NCBI GenBank assembly: GCA_963971425.1
Contig: OZ020517.1
Coordinates: 10,108,501-10,172,500, forward strand
DNA from: Bryoerythrophyllum caledonicum
Lineage: Eukaryota; Streptophyta; Bryopsida; Pottiales; Pottiaceae
Length of the DNA stretch: 64,000 nucleotides
Reading direction: 5' to 3'
The notes beneath the pieces were generated by a model that saw nothing but the letters and a program-made list of their open reading frames with translations, did no database searches and was not told the DNA's origin. Positions 1 through 10,953 of the stretch are shown here, one piece after another. Each line of letters opens with the position of its first letter. The stretch's first letter is position 1. The position numbers were made by a program, and so were the translations under genes.

Positions 1-1
1 G

Positions 2-724
2 TCATGGAGAGAAGCCTTACGCTCTTGTCCTGACAGCAGCATCAAATTTGCTGGAGCTCTCCACACATTCATGTCTGGGACATGCAACGACGACGTCCTG
101 CAGTTCGCCCTGACTCTTATCAAGGAAGAAACTGAACGACTCCGGGGATCAATCACGAATTCGCTTCACGACGATGACGATGGCACTGGAAGTGAGAGCG
201 TTCAACGGGACATACATAATCTGTGCTGGCTTTTCAAGGTATCAAGGAGAGCTACAGCAGCGCAAGGAATTCTAGAAGCTATTGTCAAGGCTACACCGTT
301 GTCATGTGAGATGAAAGACACTGTCAAATATATCCCAATCCCAGACGGCAGATACCCAGACGACATGCTGAAAAAATGGGCTCAAATTGTGATCGGCCCA
401 ATCTTTCAGGATGTGCTGGAAGGCCGCATGTTTCTAGATACTCCGCAACGGATTACTCTGGTCAATGACTGGTGTTGGATTCTTCGATTCCTAGACCGTG
501 ATGAAGAACGCGTCGGAGAATTCGTTACCAGGTTTCTCATGACGTTGCCTCAACTGGAGCAGGAGAAGTTTTGGATGAGCGCTCTGTTGGATCCTGTGTG
601 TGGATCTTTTACAGAGGCTCACAAGTCGTGGATCAGGCGCCTGGTCTCCGAAGTTGCGGCGGGGTCTGATCGGATTAGGCTTGTGATTCCGAGTGATGAT
701 CTGCTGTGCGAATTCCCGTACTAA
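2..724 (+). CDS. 3' part of a plant protein, possibly BTB/POZ C-terminal region
   Basis: The frame is open from base 2 to a TAA at 722-724, so the gene starts outside the window; the first internal Met codon is at 71. The product is about 240 residues, acidic in the middle (a DDDDG stretch), then helical with regularly spaced Trp and Leu. The segment around LDTPQRITLVNDWCWILRFL, followed by a LPQLEQEKFW stretch, recalls the C-terminal helical region of plant BTB/POZ proteins of the At3g05675/At1g63850 type (pattern: hydrophobic-LxxW, then LPxxxQ). That resemblance is from memory and weak. No BTB fold is visible because the N-terminus is missing. There are no stops or frameshifts, so this could be a working host exon. 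Alternative: a lineage-specific hypothetical protein. Confidence 0.5.
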   Translation, partial: SWREALRSCPDSSIKFAGALHTFMSGTCNDDVLQFALTLIKEETERLRGSITNSLHDDDDGTGSESVQRDIHNLCWLFKVSRRATAAQGILEAIVKATPLSCEMKDTVKYIPIPDGRYPDDMLKKWAQIVIGPIFQDVLEGRMFLDTPQRITLVNDWCWILRFLDRDEERVGEFVTRFLMTLPQLEQEKFWMSALLDPVCGSFTEAHKSWIRRLVSEVAAGSDRIRLVIPSDDLLCEFPY

Positions 725-1751
725 ATTCTATCTCAGAATTCCTCCCAAACACAGCATGTACTGTATAGTGACCACTAGAAAGTAAAGGAAATCCTACATG
801 GGGCAACTTTAGGTCAAGAAATTTTGCAAGGCTAGGTTATTTTTCAGAGGATGGAGTCTCGGACAAGATGGACAAATATTAAAAAACATATCAAGAATAT
901 TTGACCAATTATTGTAGAAATATCAAGAAGAGAAGTCTATTGGATAACAAAAACTCAAAGATAACTTAAATAGTAAAAAAAATGTTTGAAAAAACCTTGA
1001 AATAGCATTTGAAGAAGACATTTAGCCCCTGGGAGGACACTATACCATTAAGTATGGAAAGGGATTTAGAAAATCTAAAAAGTACTTTAGGGTTCTTGAA
1101 AATGGTCTTGAATAGAAGAAGACATCACAATGGTCTTGAATACCAGAGTGAGTTTGAGGATCCAAGCCATGTCATTATACTTCTCTTCCCTTTTCGGATC
1201 CTTCCACTGTAGGCTGAGGTGCTGAATTCAAGCTTCATCCTATTAGAATCATAGTATTCTATAATTACAATGGAGCAGGGATGTCTTAGTAAAGTTTCTA
1301 ACATGGCTTCATCTCAAGATTTTACATGTAGTATTATTTTGATTCTCGTGAACCTATGTCATTTAATATCCATGCATACTCCAATGCAATTACATGTCAT
1401 TATATTCATTGCAACATTAAATCACAGAACAAATGCTAGGAACAAGCCTTGGTATTCAACAACAAATATTCAAGCTATTGAACAAACGTTCAAGCCAAAT
1501 CATACTTACCAATCCGTACCCACTAACTAAGTAGACCTGGAACTGTCTGCAACAAGTTGCTGAAGTACTGGCGCATTCCAACTGAGTGTAACTGACGTAG
1601 TTTTGCCACAGCCACCTACCTTCCGAAGCTCCAAAGTGGGTCCTTGACCAAGTTCCAACTGCGTCTGCCAGGTCAACAAGTCTGTACACATTATTACAAA
1701 TTTTGGTGTCAGTTCGGAGGAGTGCTCACTATTTGCAAGCTTAAAGTAAGA
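725..1751. other. intergenic, no gene recognised
   Basis: AT-rich sequence with only short unsupported open frames. I see no domain, RNA gene or clear element terminus here. Confidence 0.5.
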
Positions 1752-1922
1752 GTCTCTTGATCCGACCCTGTTTCTTAAACCGTCCTCTAACTCAGAGTAC
1801 CTACAGTGTACCTACAGTGTACCTACAGTGTACCTACAGTGTACCTATAGTGTACCTACAGTGTACCTACAGTGTACATGTCAGAGGGGGACGGTTTAAG
1901 AAACAGGGTCGGATCAAGAGAC
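1752..1922. repeat. hairpin element: 34-bp perfect inverted repeat around a tandem-repeat loop
   Basis: Bases 1752-1785 (starting GTCTCTTGATCC) are the exact reverse complement of 1889-1922, 34 of 34 bases. The 103-bp loop is mostly seven copies of an 11-bp unit (1799-1875). Perfect arms suggest recent origin or selection. It could be a small foldback/MITE-like element or a transcribed hairpin. No clear target-site duplication was seen next to the arms. Confidence 0.85.
1799..1875 (+). repeat. 11-bp tandem repeat, 7 copies (ACCTACAGTGT)
   Basis: Seven head-to-tail copies of ACCTACAGTGT, the fifth with one C to T change. They form the loop of the 1752-1922 hairpin. Confidence 0.9.
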
Positions 1923-3494
1923 CCTTACCTTAGTACAACAGTGAGCCTGTTAAGTCGGAGTTTGGACCGGGAGAGAGAGTGCCGAGCCTCCTCCGTTAAC
2001 GATCCCCTGCGTCTTTGCCTCATTGCCGAGCCTGATTCCTCCGTTAACAGTTCCTCTCTATCATGCTTTAACGCTCGTCTATCTGAATTCTGCATCCGGG
2101 TTAGTTACCAAGCCTCTTCCGATAACAGTCCAAGGAAGTTAGTTGCTTTCCATTCCTACTTTGGGCCATTGCAGAGATGGTGAGTAAGAAACGACGTACG
2201 AGTTAGCTTGCAGTGCTTTGTCCTGCTGTAGTGCCGAACCTTCTCCGACACCAACACCGTAGCTTTGTTGTTCGTGGGTATAAGACCGCTGAACCAATTT
2301 GAGTCGAGTACAAACTTTCTCTGGACACTAAGTTGGCTCCCAGTTTTTGTGTGTTGAGCTTGTAGTGCAAGGTAGATTACTAATCTCACTAAGTTAACTG
2401 TGGAGGTTGCATATTCGCACTTCATTACATTCTTGGAGGTGTTAAGTGTCGGTAAGTTCTTAGAGGTGAAAATCTTAGCACAGAATTGTGTTTCTAGCAT
2501 CTGGTCGTGTTTGAAACTCGTTTTAGTGTAGTGGGTTTGGATTATCAAGTTCTGTTCTTACGAATGTCTGATTTGTAGGAGCGCTTTGAACACTTTCTCT
2601 ATTCAAGATATGGCGGATGAGGGAGCTGAAAGTGCAATGTGCGCATAGATTATGATTTTGAGATGCCAACTGTCAGAGGTGATTGTCATTCTATATCTCT
2701 TTCTTTGTGGAATTTATCCTTGTTCGGTTCTCTTTGTTGGTGCATTAAAATCTGGGTTTTAGCTTAATGTTCAGCTTGTGTGTGGTTTAATTCTTTTTTG
2801 CCACACTGATAAGCGTTAGGATTGGGCAGTCGTTAGAACTTTGTTAAATTGCGGTTCCCTTCCTGCCGACACTCCGGAATAGTGGAGGCCGGCAGGTGAC
2901 CTTTTCATTTTGTTTTGGAGGGAGTTAAATTGCTTTTTGATCCTTAGATTTTCAGTTTCATACTCTTTGATTCAAAGCTCTTGTAAGTTGTGAGCCGTGT
3001 AAGATTTCAAACAGGAGGATCTAATTTATTATTATTTTTCTGTCATCTTGAGTACACCTTCCCCTCAATCCTGTCCCTACGACACCTTCATCTTCTGTAA
3101 TTCTAATTTCTGAGTGATCGGTGCTGATATAACTCGGCCTGGAGAAACTAACCCAGTTCCACCCGCATAATTCAGAAAATTAAATCTGGATGGAGTCCTT
3201 CTGCATATTCTTGATTTGATTCTGCTGTAGACTCTTGAGCTGGCGTCCAACGATAGTAATTACTCTTTTCTGCAATCACGGATTGTGGAATTTCAAGAAT
3301 AATGATAGAATTTGAAGTAATCCCCTCATGTGCATTCATGAATGATCATGGATTAGGATTATACAGCTGACATTCTATGCCCAATTGTCGTCTTTGTAGG
3401 TTTGGTATCTTGGTCCAAGAGATTAATTGCAGGGAATAGCCTTTGCAATTAGATAAATGATTAGACTGCAAGAATATATTGGAGTGCAAGAAAG
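1923..3494. other. non-coding stretch upstream of the trihelix gene
   Basis: No long coding frame. It is T-rich with several GT..AG-like intervals and may be the 5' leader and first intron of the gene at 3495. A short possible upstream reading frame begins with ATGGCGGATGAG near 2610. A small hairpin lies at 2862-2896 (CCTGCCG..CGGCAGG). Confidence 0.4.
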
Positions 3495-4474
3495 ATGGCA
3501 AAGGGTACCAAAAAATTTAGATGTCCAAATTGGAGTCATGAAGAAACCCTGGTCCTGGCAGAATTGAAAAAGGACACCTTCCATAAGAAAAAAAAAGGTA
3601 GGTTTGTCTGGGAACAAATTTCCCACACAATTTCCAGCAGATTCCCTGATCAACAGCGGTCACAGGATCAATGTCGAAGGAGATGGGAGACTCTCACAAA
3701 AATTTACAATCATATTGAAAAATATTGTATCGTAACTGGGCAAGATTACGTGGAGCTTGATGAAGATGAGTTGCGTTTGATGAAATTGGATACCGCTTAT
3801 CGACAGGATTGGTACAATATTGTAAAGGAAGTGTGTAGCCAGCGCAAAAGAAAAGAGAAGGGTGATTGTGATCTGATAGCTGTGAAGCGGAGTAAGAGAT
3901 CAAATTTGTATGATTGCAGCTCTCCATCTTCAGTACTTCCAGAACCCACATACCTACCAGGAAGCGATAGTCTCTATGTGACTCTTCCGGCTTCAGATTG
4001 TGAACAAGTGAGCTTCAGTTCTCTTAACTCGATTAATTTGATTTTCTGGACATGTGTATGTTGGGCACCGCGCGCAGTGATCAACGTTTCTTATTGATGA
4101 TATTGACGTGCTTAATTCTTCCTTTCACAGTATTGTGTGGTAGAATTTTCATATTGAATGTCGAACGGAGTGACGGTTTTTAGCGGCATTGTGACGTGAT
4201 ATTTCTAGTTTACCTCTAGACAGAATTCCCCAAAAAAAATTATTCCTTCCTAAGAATAAATTATGCATTCTTGGATGTTTTTTTGCTGCTGGTCCATAGG
4301 TTACTACAACCACTGTTAATGGACAAATCTCTACTCGACCAAGTTCAGAAGCTGAGAAACTGAGGCTTGAGGAGGAAAATCGGAGGCTACATACAATGTT
4401 GAGAGAAAGAGATTGCTTTGATCCTTGCATTGGAGCGGCTTCAGCAGCGTGGACAGGTTGCTCAACAAGATCAG
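3495..4474 (+). CDS. trihelix / Myb-SANT-like DNA-binding protein, two exons seen
   Basis: Exon 1 (3495-4007, 171 codons) starts at the ATG in AAGATGGCAAAG. It encodes a GT-type trihelix: a Trp in CPNWSHEETLVLAELKK, a second in FVWEQIS, and a third in RRRWETLTKIYNHIEKY, followed by a basic patch RKRKEKG that may be a nuclear signal. A clean GT donor follows at 4008 (CAA/GTGAGC) and an acceptor lies at 4298-4299 (CATAG). Exon 2 (4300-4474) encodes a leucine-rich coiled coil starting EKLRLEEENRRLHTM and ends at a plausible donor (CAG/GTATCC). Around 4400-4412 the coiled-coil reading jumps by one base: the second half (ALERLQQRGQVAQQ) is only read after a shift. The copy is therefore either slightly broken or carries a sequence error. 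Later exons were not found. Plant trihelix proteins bind GT-rich promoter elements; the target here is unknown. Confidence 0.7.
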
Positions 4475-4890
4475 GTATCCAGTCAATTCTTGAAGTTAAT
4501 TTTTTAGTTGTGCCACTTGTTGTTATCCTGGTATGAATATATGTAACTTAGTACAGTTTACCCGTGGATTTGCTAATAGTTGGGTTCAAACATTGCTTGT
4601 TTCTTGTATGTGAAACTATTCATGATTCAAAGTTCAAATGAACTTCTTTAAATGACAAATCGTAAAGATCACCGAAGTTGACATCCCATGTTTGCTACAA
4701 GTTGGCTTATCTATTTATTAAAATGGGAAGTTTAAGATGAGAATAAGTCCAATAATCAGAGGAATAAGCAATGTTTGAAACCCCACCACTGTTGTGATGG
4801 ATAGGAAGTATGAGAGATGTCGAATATAGATTCGCCAGTAAAACCCGGTCCGGCATAGGCTTGCAAGAATTTCCTCATAGAACTGACCGT
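4475..4890. other. no gene recognised
   Basis: AT-rich spacer between the trihelix exon 2 and the kinase-like pseudogene. It may be intron or 3' flank of the former. Confidence 0.35.
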
Positions 4891-6163
4891 TGAATTCTAT
4901 GAGGAAAATTCTATTCGGTCATTGGAGACCCATAAGCGCGGATTTTTGAAGTTCTTGGATGCCAGAGTTCACGATTCACTCTAGAATGCCAAGAACTTGT
5001 TGACCAAGTTTGGGAGGTTCAATCGGGCGGCGGATGAAGTTTTCAACGACGTGCTGTTGAAGGCGGATTTGTTCGTGGCCCAGATGAAGCCATTCGCCAA
5101 GAATGAAAACCGGTGTGGCTCCGTGGAATGGTGGAACTCAATATAGGGGCACCAAGAAGACCTGTTGCGTAAAGCCCATCTCATTGCCATTCCGCCAACA
5201 ACCGCGGTTATACGAATGGACAATGCAAACAGGAGAGGTGGATACGCCACCATTCGCAAAGTCCGCATCGAGGGTGCTCCGGGCATTGAACCATTATGGG
5301 AATTTGCCGCCAAATTGTCCAACCAATCGGAGACACGGCCAGATTTGGCAAAAGTGGAGCATCAGAACGAGTCGATGGCAGTGAGGATTCCACATCCGCG
5401 TGTCCTCCGTTTCGTGGCCATTCATCCGGACAAGTACGAAGGCTATGCGTATTGGTGGAATGGCGGGACAATTCGAGAGATGTTGAACCAGGATATCAAG
5501 TTTGGTGACGATGTCATCACACATTTAAACTATGGGAGATTCTCCGATGATGAGATTATTCGAGTTCAACAGTTGGTTCGTTTTCGCAAAAAATGGACCG
5601 AGCTTGCGTAGGCGTTGTTGCGCATCATGAACGAGGTCCACAAGAGCAACAATCTCTACAATGACTTGTCTCCGGACAATATCCTCCTCCACTTCCCTCC
5701 AGATGAATCGCGAGTGTATATTGGAGTATGCGATTGGGGCATGACCATGAAGGTTAACAAACCAATGCAGTCTCTTTACACGTTCACAAAGCGTGAAGAC
5801 ATGGCCGAGACTCTGCGAAAGCGATGGTGGGTGGATCCGCGGGTTGCGTACTTGCACAAACCAGATGCGGATGTACAAATGATTCCGAAGTTATCCATGG
5901 CTACGGAAGAGTTTGATACGGCCCGAATAGCGCAACGAATCAACGCGCGGACAATGTCCATAGACTACGAGAATCTGCAACGAGAATCTCGGAGTTCCGT
6001 AGTATTCTCAAATCAAGAATTTGCGGATACATTTCATATGTACATGGAGAGAGTCTGCAACGAAAACCGAGAAAGCGCTGGAGGGTTGTTTCATATCATT
6101 ACACGCTTCAGCGACACATACAACTGGCCCATGCCTCATGAGCATTATCGGTCAACGTATTAG
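4891..6163 (+). pseudogene. broken atypical protein-kinase-like gene
   Basis: One frame reads through from about 4891 to TAG/TAA-ended 6163 but is cut by stops at 4982-4984, 5144-5146 and 5609-5611. Kinase landmarks appear in order: a loop-like GGYATIRKVRIEG near 5240, a hinge-like EGYAYWWNGGTIREML near 5440, and a catalytic loop YNDLSPDNILLHF near 5660, where the usual HRD is YND but the Asp and Asn are kept. A DFG equivalent reads CDWG near 5730. A helical C-lobe follows. The stops make this copy non-coding as it stands. The substitutions at HRD and DFG may be a family trait of an unusual kinase or decay; one copy cannot tell. The frame after 5611 alone gives 182 intact residues, so an expressed C-lobe remnant is possible. 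Confidence 0.65.
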
Positions 6164-8116
6164 TAATACATAGGTTTTACTTTATTCCTTTCGGCATTAT
6201 TAGACTATACTAGATAGCATGCATATTTTAAAGCGACTATAACAATAGTCTTAGATTAATATGTATTGCATGCCTTTGAAATTTGGGCACAAGAAGTAAA
6301 AAAACCTTATTTCATATAGCCGTGCAAAGACCGACATTTTTTGAATTTTATATGGTTTAGGTTGTGGCATAGTTCCGATTTTTTAACTTATCAATGTGTT
6401 CTATTTCAAAATTCTTGTATTTCAGATTTTTTTAAAAAATTACCTCAAAATATCCAAATCCAACCTTATGATGATATTTCCCTACACACCAATTTTAAGA
6501 GGTAAAAAAGAACTGTAGCATATTCAAATCAAGTGCGCAAATACAGGAGTTTCAAAATTATCATTCGAAGTTTTATTTTTTTGTAAACTAAATTAGATTT
6601 CAATTTTTAAATGATAATCCAAACCTAGGTTTATGAAGGTTTTCAGTGTTCACTACATGTTGTTGAAAAACCAAAATGTGTAGAATATGATGATCTCTAG
6701 GTTTTATGTAGAGAAGACGTATATCAAATTTTACAAGTTTGGGTTCGAATTTTTGGGATAGATCATACTGCTCATGGCACTAAATCATACATAACCTCAA
6801 CCATTTTATGTTTCTTGAATATAATTTAGCATTTATAGAAATTACCCCCATTTGAAACGCCTCCTCAGGCCGACTCCCTACTCATACAACATGTCTTCTA
6901 TATCCCCAAAAAAATCGTGACAGTTTTGCACCGAAAACACTTCATAGTTGTTGGATTCTAGTGCAATGACCATAGAACGAAACCAAAAGTTTGATTTCTA
7001 GTTTTGAAAGTTGGATCTCAATTAAGACTTATTAAAAAATATGTTTACAATATTTCAAAAACTTTGACCGCACAAATTGAAAGATTATAGTGTGTGAAGT
7101 GAAGCCAATAAGTCATTTACTTCACTGCGTTTAGTGGATCCGTAGACTTTGACTTTACCTGGTGTCAAAATTTTCAACTACAAAAGGTCTAAATCCACTA
7201 CCTTAAGCATGATGTTAGTTCCTTAGACATCAATTTTTTGAGGTAGAGGACAAGTGTAGCGTATTCAAAACAACTATGGAAGTAGTGGAGGTTCAAACTT
7301 TGCCAATTCAAACTTTTTTTCCTTCTGAACTTAATGTGTTTTGGATTACTAATCCGAATGGTCAATACGAAGGTTTACACCACATATTAATGTGGAGAAA
7401 ATAAAATGTAACAAATACAAAGATATGTAGGTTTTATGTGAAAATTAATAAGATCTTTTGGTACCTCGCCCGACAATGAGTGACAATGTGTGAAAATGTT
7501 TGACTTGGGTTGGTATGCTATTTTTTAAAAATTCAATAAAGAGAAGACTTGTTTTTTAAAGGGAACGGTGAAAAACATCGTTTCTCATGAGGTTTTCCAT
7601 GACATTGTCATGTACATTCTTCTAAATATTTACACCTGAATCAGGTGGATAGAAAAGTTAAAAGTTTGATTCAAACTTTGCATGTTTAGGGTTCATGCAC
7701 GCTTTGGTGATGTCCCCTTCCATCCAATTGTATTCTTTTGGTGTCCATCATCATATTATTGTTTCAAATGAGATTTCAAATGAGACACCTTACATGTCTT
7801 GTAAATGAATATCGCCATATATAACAAATTTGAAAACACAATCAACACTAACACACAAAAAACATGCATGAGATCAAATGTCATGAACATATTCTCTAGC
7901 CATAATCTACATCCAAAGTTTTAAAAATAACATTTCATCCAAAGTTTTAAAAATAACTCTGGATGTAGATTCAAATTTTCAAAACTTTTGTAACAATTTT
8001 TTTGCTTACCTACTAGATGAAAACGCACCTGAAAAGCCCAAATCCGAAGTCGGAATTCCAAAAAAATAAATATTTTGGAAGTTATTAACTCGCTCTTAAG
8101 TTAATTCTTCCAAAAA
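6164..8116. other. AT-rich non-coding stretch
   Basis: Nearly 2 kb with no open frame of interest and no recognised element. The direct repeat near 7911-7960 (ccaaagttttaaaaataac, twice) is the only local structure noted. Confidence 0.5.
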
Positions 8117-8395
8117 AACAGTTTCATCCACTGTGGATGAAATTCTATGTGGCGGAAGAAAAATCTTGCAGTGGATGAAAATTTCCACAGCGGATGAAAA
8201 ACAACGCAACGAATTAAAAACAAGCTGCGGATGAAAAAAAAACTGTGGATGAAAAATCAAAATGCGGATGAAAATCACACTACGGTTTAAATGTTTGCAG
8301 TGGATGAAAATCACACTACGGTTTAAATGTTTGCAGTGGATGAAAACATTCGCAGCGGATGAAAATTAGACTACAGATGAATTTTTGATAACCTA
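8117..8395. repeat. cluster of short degenerate YGGATGAAA repeats
   Basis: More than ten copies of a motif of the form (G/C)(A/C)(G/A)YGGATGAAA at irregular 20-40 bp spacing, including GTGGATGAAA, GCGGATGAAA and CAGATGAA. One longer unit (TCACACTACGGTTTAAATGTTTGCAG) occurs twice around 8272-8337. Inverted copies (TTTCATCCGCAG) lie near 8750-8790. Dispersed short motifs of this kind often mark subterminal regions of transposons. Confidence 0.6.
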
Positions 8396-8430
8396 ATTAT
8401 AATATTAAACTAGATTACAATGGTTGGACT

Positions 8431-8512
8431 AATGCGTTGCAAAGCAAGCGCCAACCGCTAGTTTGCATCTATAGAAATTTAGTACTCGTTCGCGCTTGTT
8501 TTGCAACGCATT
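8431..8512. repeat. imperfect inverted repeat, 20-bp arms
   Basis: 8431-8450 (AATGCGTTGCAAAGCAAGCG) pairs with the reverse complement of 8493-8512, 19 of 20 bases, with weaker pairing extending outward. The loop is about 42 bp. It could be a MITE core. Confidence 0.7.
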
Positions 8513-9160
8513 ATAACAACCACTTTAATGAATTTTCTATATTATTTAATATTAAGAAAGACATTCATTTCAAAATTACTTTTAAAAAATTGGAAGACTA
8601 GAGAAGGAGCGGGTTACAAACATTAAGTGTTTCTTAATAGTGTTCGTGATAATTCTTAACACTTAGCATTAGTCATTCGTAGACGATTTTTCTTCTGGAG
8701 ATTGTTTTTCGTCCAGAGACTGTTTTTTCAACCACGGACTACTTTTCCATCCTGTGACTATTTTCATCCGCAGTGGATGAAATAGTAATTTGGCCACATT
8801 ATATTAATAGTGGATATCGGCTCTCTGAGTAGGGTTTTGATTTAGTAGAAAACATAAATTGTGTAGAAGGTTTTCCAAAAACCACATTCTTGTGAGTGTT
8901 TATAAAGCATTTTAAGGAAGTTCAATGCCTAACTCTGTAGGTAGATTGCTACGACATATTTACTCAGACATCTAGAACCATAACAATTTAAAGCAATGAA
9001 GTATATGCTATCATTAATACAAACATGCATACATTAAATTGTAGAGGCATTCGAATATGAATAGCAAAAAAACCTTATAGGAAGATTTTGTTGTATTCAT
9101 TGATATTGTATAATGTATTTGGTATACCATTTCGTGTACTCTATAGAGTAATTTCCACAC
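8513..9160. other. AT-rich non-coding stretch
   Basis: No gene seen. It contains the inverted copies of the YGGATGAAA motif near 8690-8790. Confidence 0.4.
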
Positions 9161-10540
9161 ACTAAAATATCCTTAGAGCAGAACTTATGGCCATACACAA
9201 AACATGACAAATCATCACAATACAATACAACAACAAACCCGCACACATATTCACTGACTGTATCAATGCACTTTATGTACTAAACAAAAAAATAACAAAC
9301 CCTATCCTCTACAATAGCCATCTTGACCAAACCATTTTAATGTCGTTGATCCACATGTTACAAAATTGAACACATATAACAATCCTTCACAAAGTTTTGC
9401 TCAAGCAAATATCGATGGAAACGAACAAGCAAATAAACTTGGAAAAGAAGTCCGCAAAAAAACGCATGAAAATGGCAAAGACTTGTACGAACATCCACAT
9501 GCTACCCCATACTACTTCCAAAAAGAATATTGGCCTCCTAAAGAGGATACCCCCATTAAGGTTCCGGTTTTATTCCTGAACAAATATCTCAAGATACAAG
9601 ACCTCTATAACAACCTTGACACAATCAAATAAAACTTCCCTAATATAGAATAATGGGTTGGCAACAACAAAATAGACTATGAACTCTCTACGAATTCTTC
9701 AAAAAATCCCATCATCCCGAACTCACAAATAACATGCGTCATCAAATTCCGTAATAGTTGATATTTGGGAAACGCCCGAAAACAACTCTTATTTGGAATA
9801 GAAAAATTCCCATATGTAACATGCCCCATATGCACTTTCTCAGACCCCGACAAATCACTCCATGTTCTACTGAAAATGCCAAAACCATCACATACACTCC
9901 TTAATTGTCACAAGACATAACAAAGCAGTATGGGAAATTTGAAAACTATTTACCTCCTACAAAAAATCATGATGGTTTATCCTCATGAATGCCGGCATCT
10001 TTAATAACAAGTTACAACCCACAAGGAAATACGGTCCCCCCTTGGCTACTCCCGAGTCCTATGTACATGCGCAACTTAGCGATGTCCCTGTAACGCTAGA
10101 CTCAAAGCCGACATACTTTGCATTTGGGGCCTTCCATACAATGACCCTGCACCCGACCACATTAATCAAGAGTATACCATTCAATTCATCGAATTCACAT
10201 ATTGTAATGATAGATTCTCCCCGGAAACAATTGAAAACAAAATAAATGAATACCAACCGAGCAACCCCTTATTGATGACATCGTTGCCCTCGGATGGAAA
10301 ATGGACCCACTTATTGTAATCATTGCCGATGCTCGTGCCACCACCTTCATCCCATCTATAAATATCCTTTTGAGATACCTTTAAAATCTCCATCGAAACA
10401 ATTTCACACACTTTCAATATTATTAACACTGTTGCCATTCAGCAGGCCATGTCCATTCTACTATACCAACGCAAAATTGAAAAGAAACCAAGCCCTCCCC
10501 GACACGGTGTCTGGTGGGCATGGTCTTAGTGATGGAACAA
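9161..10540 (+). mobile_element. 5'-truncated LINE copy, same family as the 30-59 kb element
   Basis: The sequence matches, base for base with many changes, the stretch running from about 57977 to 59481 of the large LINE. It begins inside RNase H (CTTAGAGCAGAACTTATGG against the equivalent at 57990) and contains ACATATTCACTGACTG, the DGNEQANKLGKE motif and the MNAG stretch. It ends with the same tail, GGTGGGCATGGTCTTAG. Truncation at the 5' end is typical of target-primed reverse transcription. About 150 bp of 3' untranslated sequence present in the large copy is missing here. All frames are broken. It keeps the RNase H catalytic Glu codon (GAA at 9181) that the large copy has changed to AAA. 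Confidence 0.85.
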
Positions 10541-10556
10541 ACAGATTCTTTATTCA

Positions 10557-10580
10557 CGCCGGCCCCTTTGCGGACCGGCG
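10557..10580. repeat. GC-rich hairpin, CGCCGGCC...GGACCGGCG
   Basis: A short palindromic stem with a TTTG loop, directly after the LINE tail. A close relative (CGTCGGCCTCC-CTTT-GGAGACCGGCG) occurs at 62097-62122, and both are preceded by TTATTCA. This suggests two ends or insertions of one repeat family. Confidence 0.6.
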
Positions 10581-10953
10581 TTTCTTTTCTTGCTTTAACT
10601 TCTGGGTGAGAAATACTCAAGGAACTTGAGTGGTACATGTTGTAAAAAAGAATTTGTTTAACATGCAATGATATGAAATACTCTTTAACTTTTATGAGGT
10701 GAGTGAAAAGTTGGAATGTATAAAAATTTCTCATTCCACACATCCACTTATGCTAAAAAATTATCAATAAAAATCATTTGGAAACACGTAGCATGCATTG
10801 TACATTCATCATCCACATTGACATGGCTGCAACGTAGAAATATTTAATAAACATCAATTTGAGAATGACCTTCCAAATTTACAAAATAGTCAACATTGTT
10901 CTCGCATGAAGACATTATCCACATGGATTACATTACACAAAGACCATGTATGA
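10581..10953. other. spacer, 3' flank of the minus-strand gene
   Basis: No coding frame recognised. It probably contains the 3' untranslated region of the gene ending at 10954. Confidence 0.35.

Noticed and set aside
1799-1875. Protein-coding frame 1872-2183 and neighbours
   Set aside because: Short frames without domain, overlapping a hairpin and tandem repeat.
8117-8395. CRISPR-like array
   Set aside because: Repeat units are short, degenerate and irregularly spaced, and the context is a plant nuclear genome.
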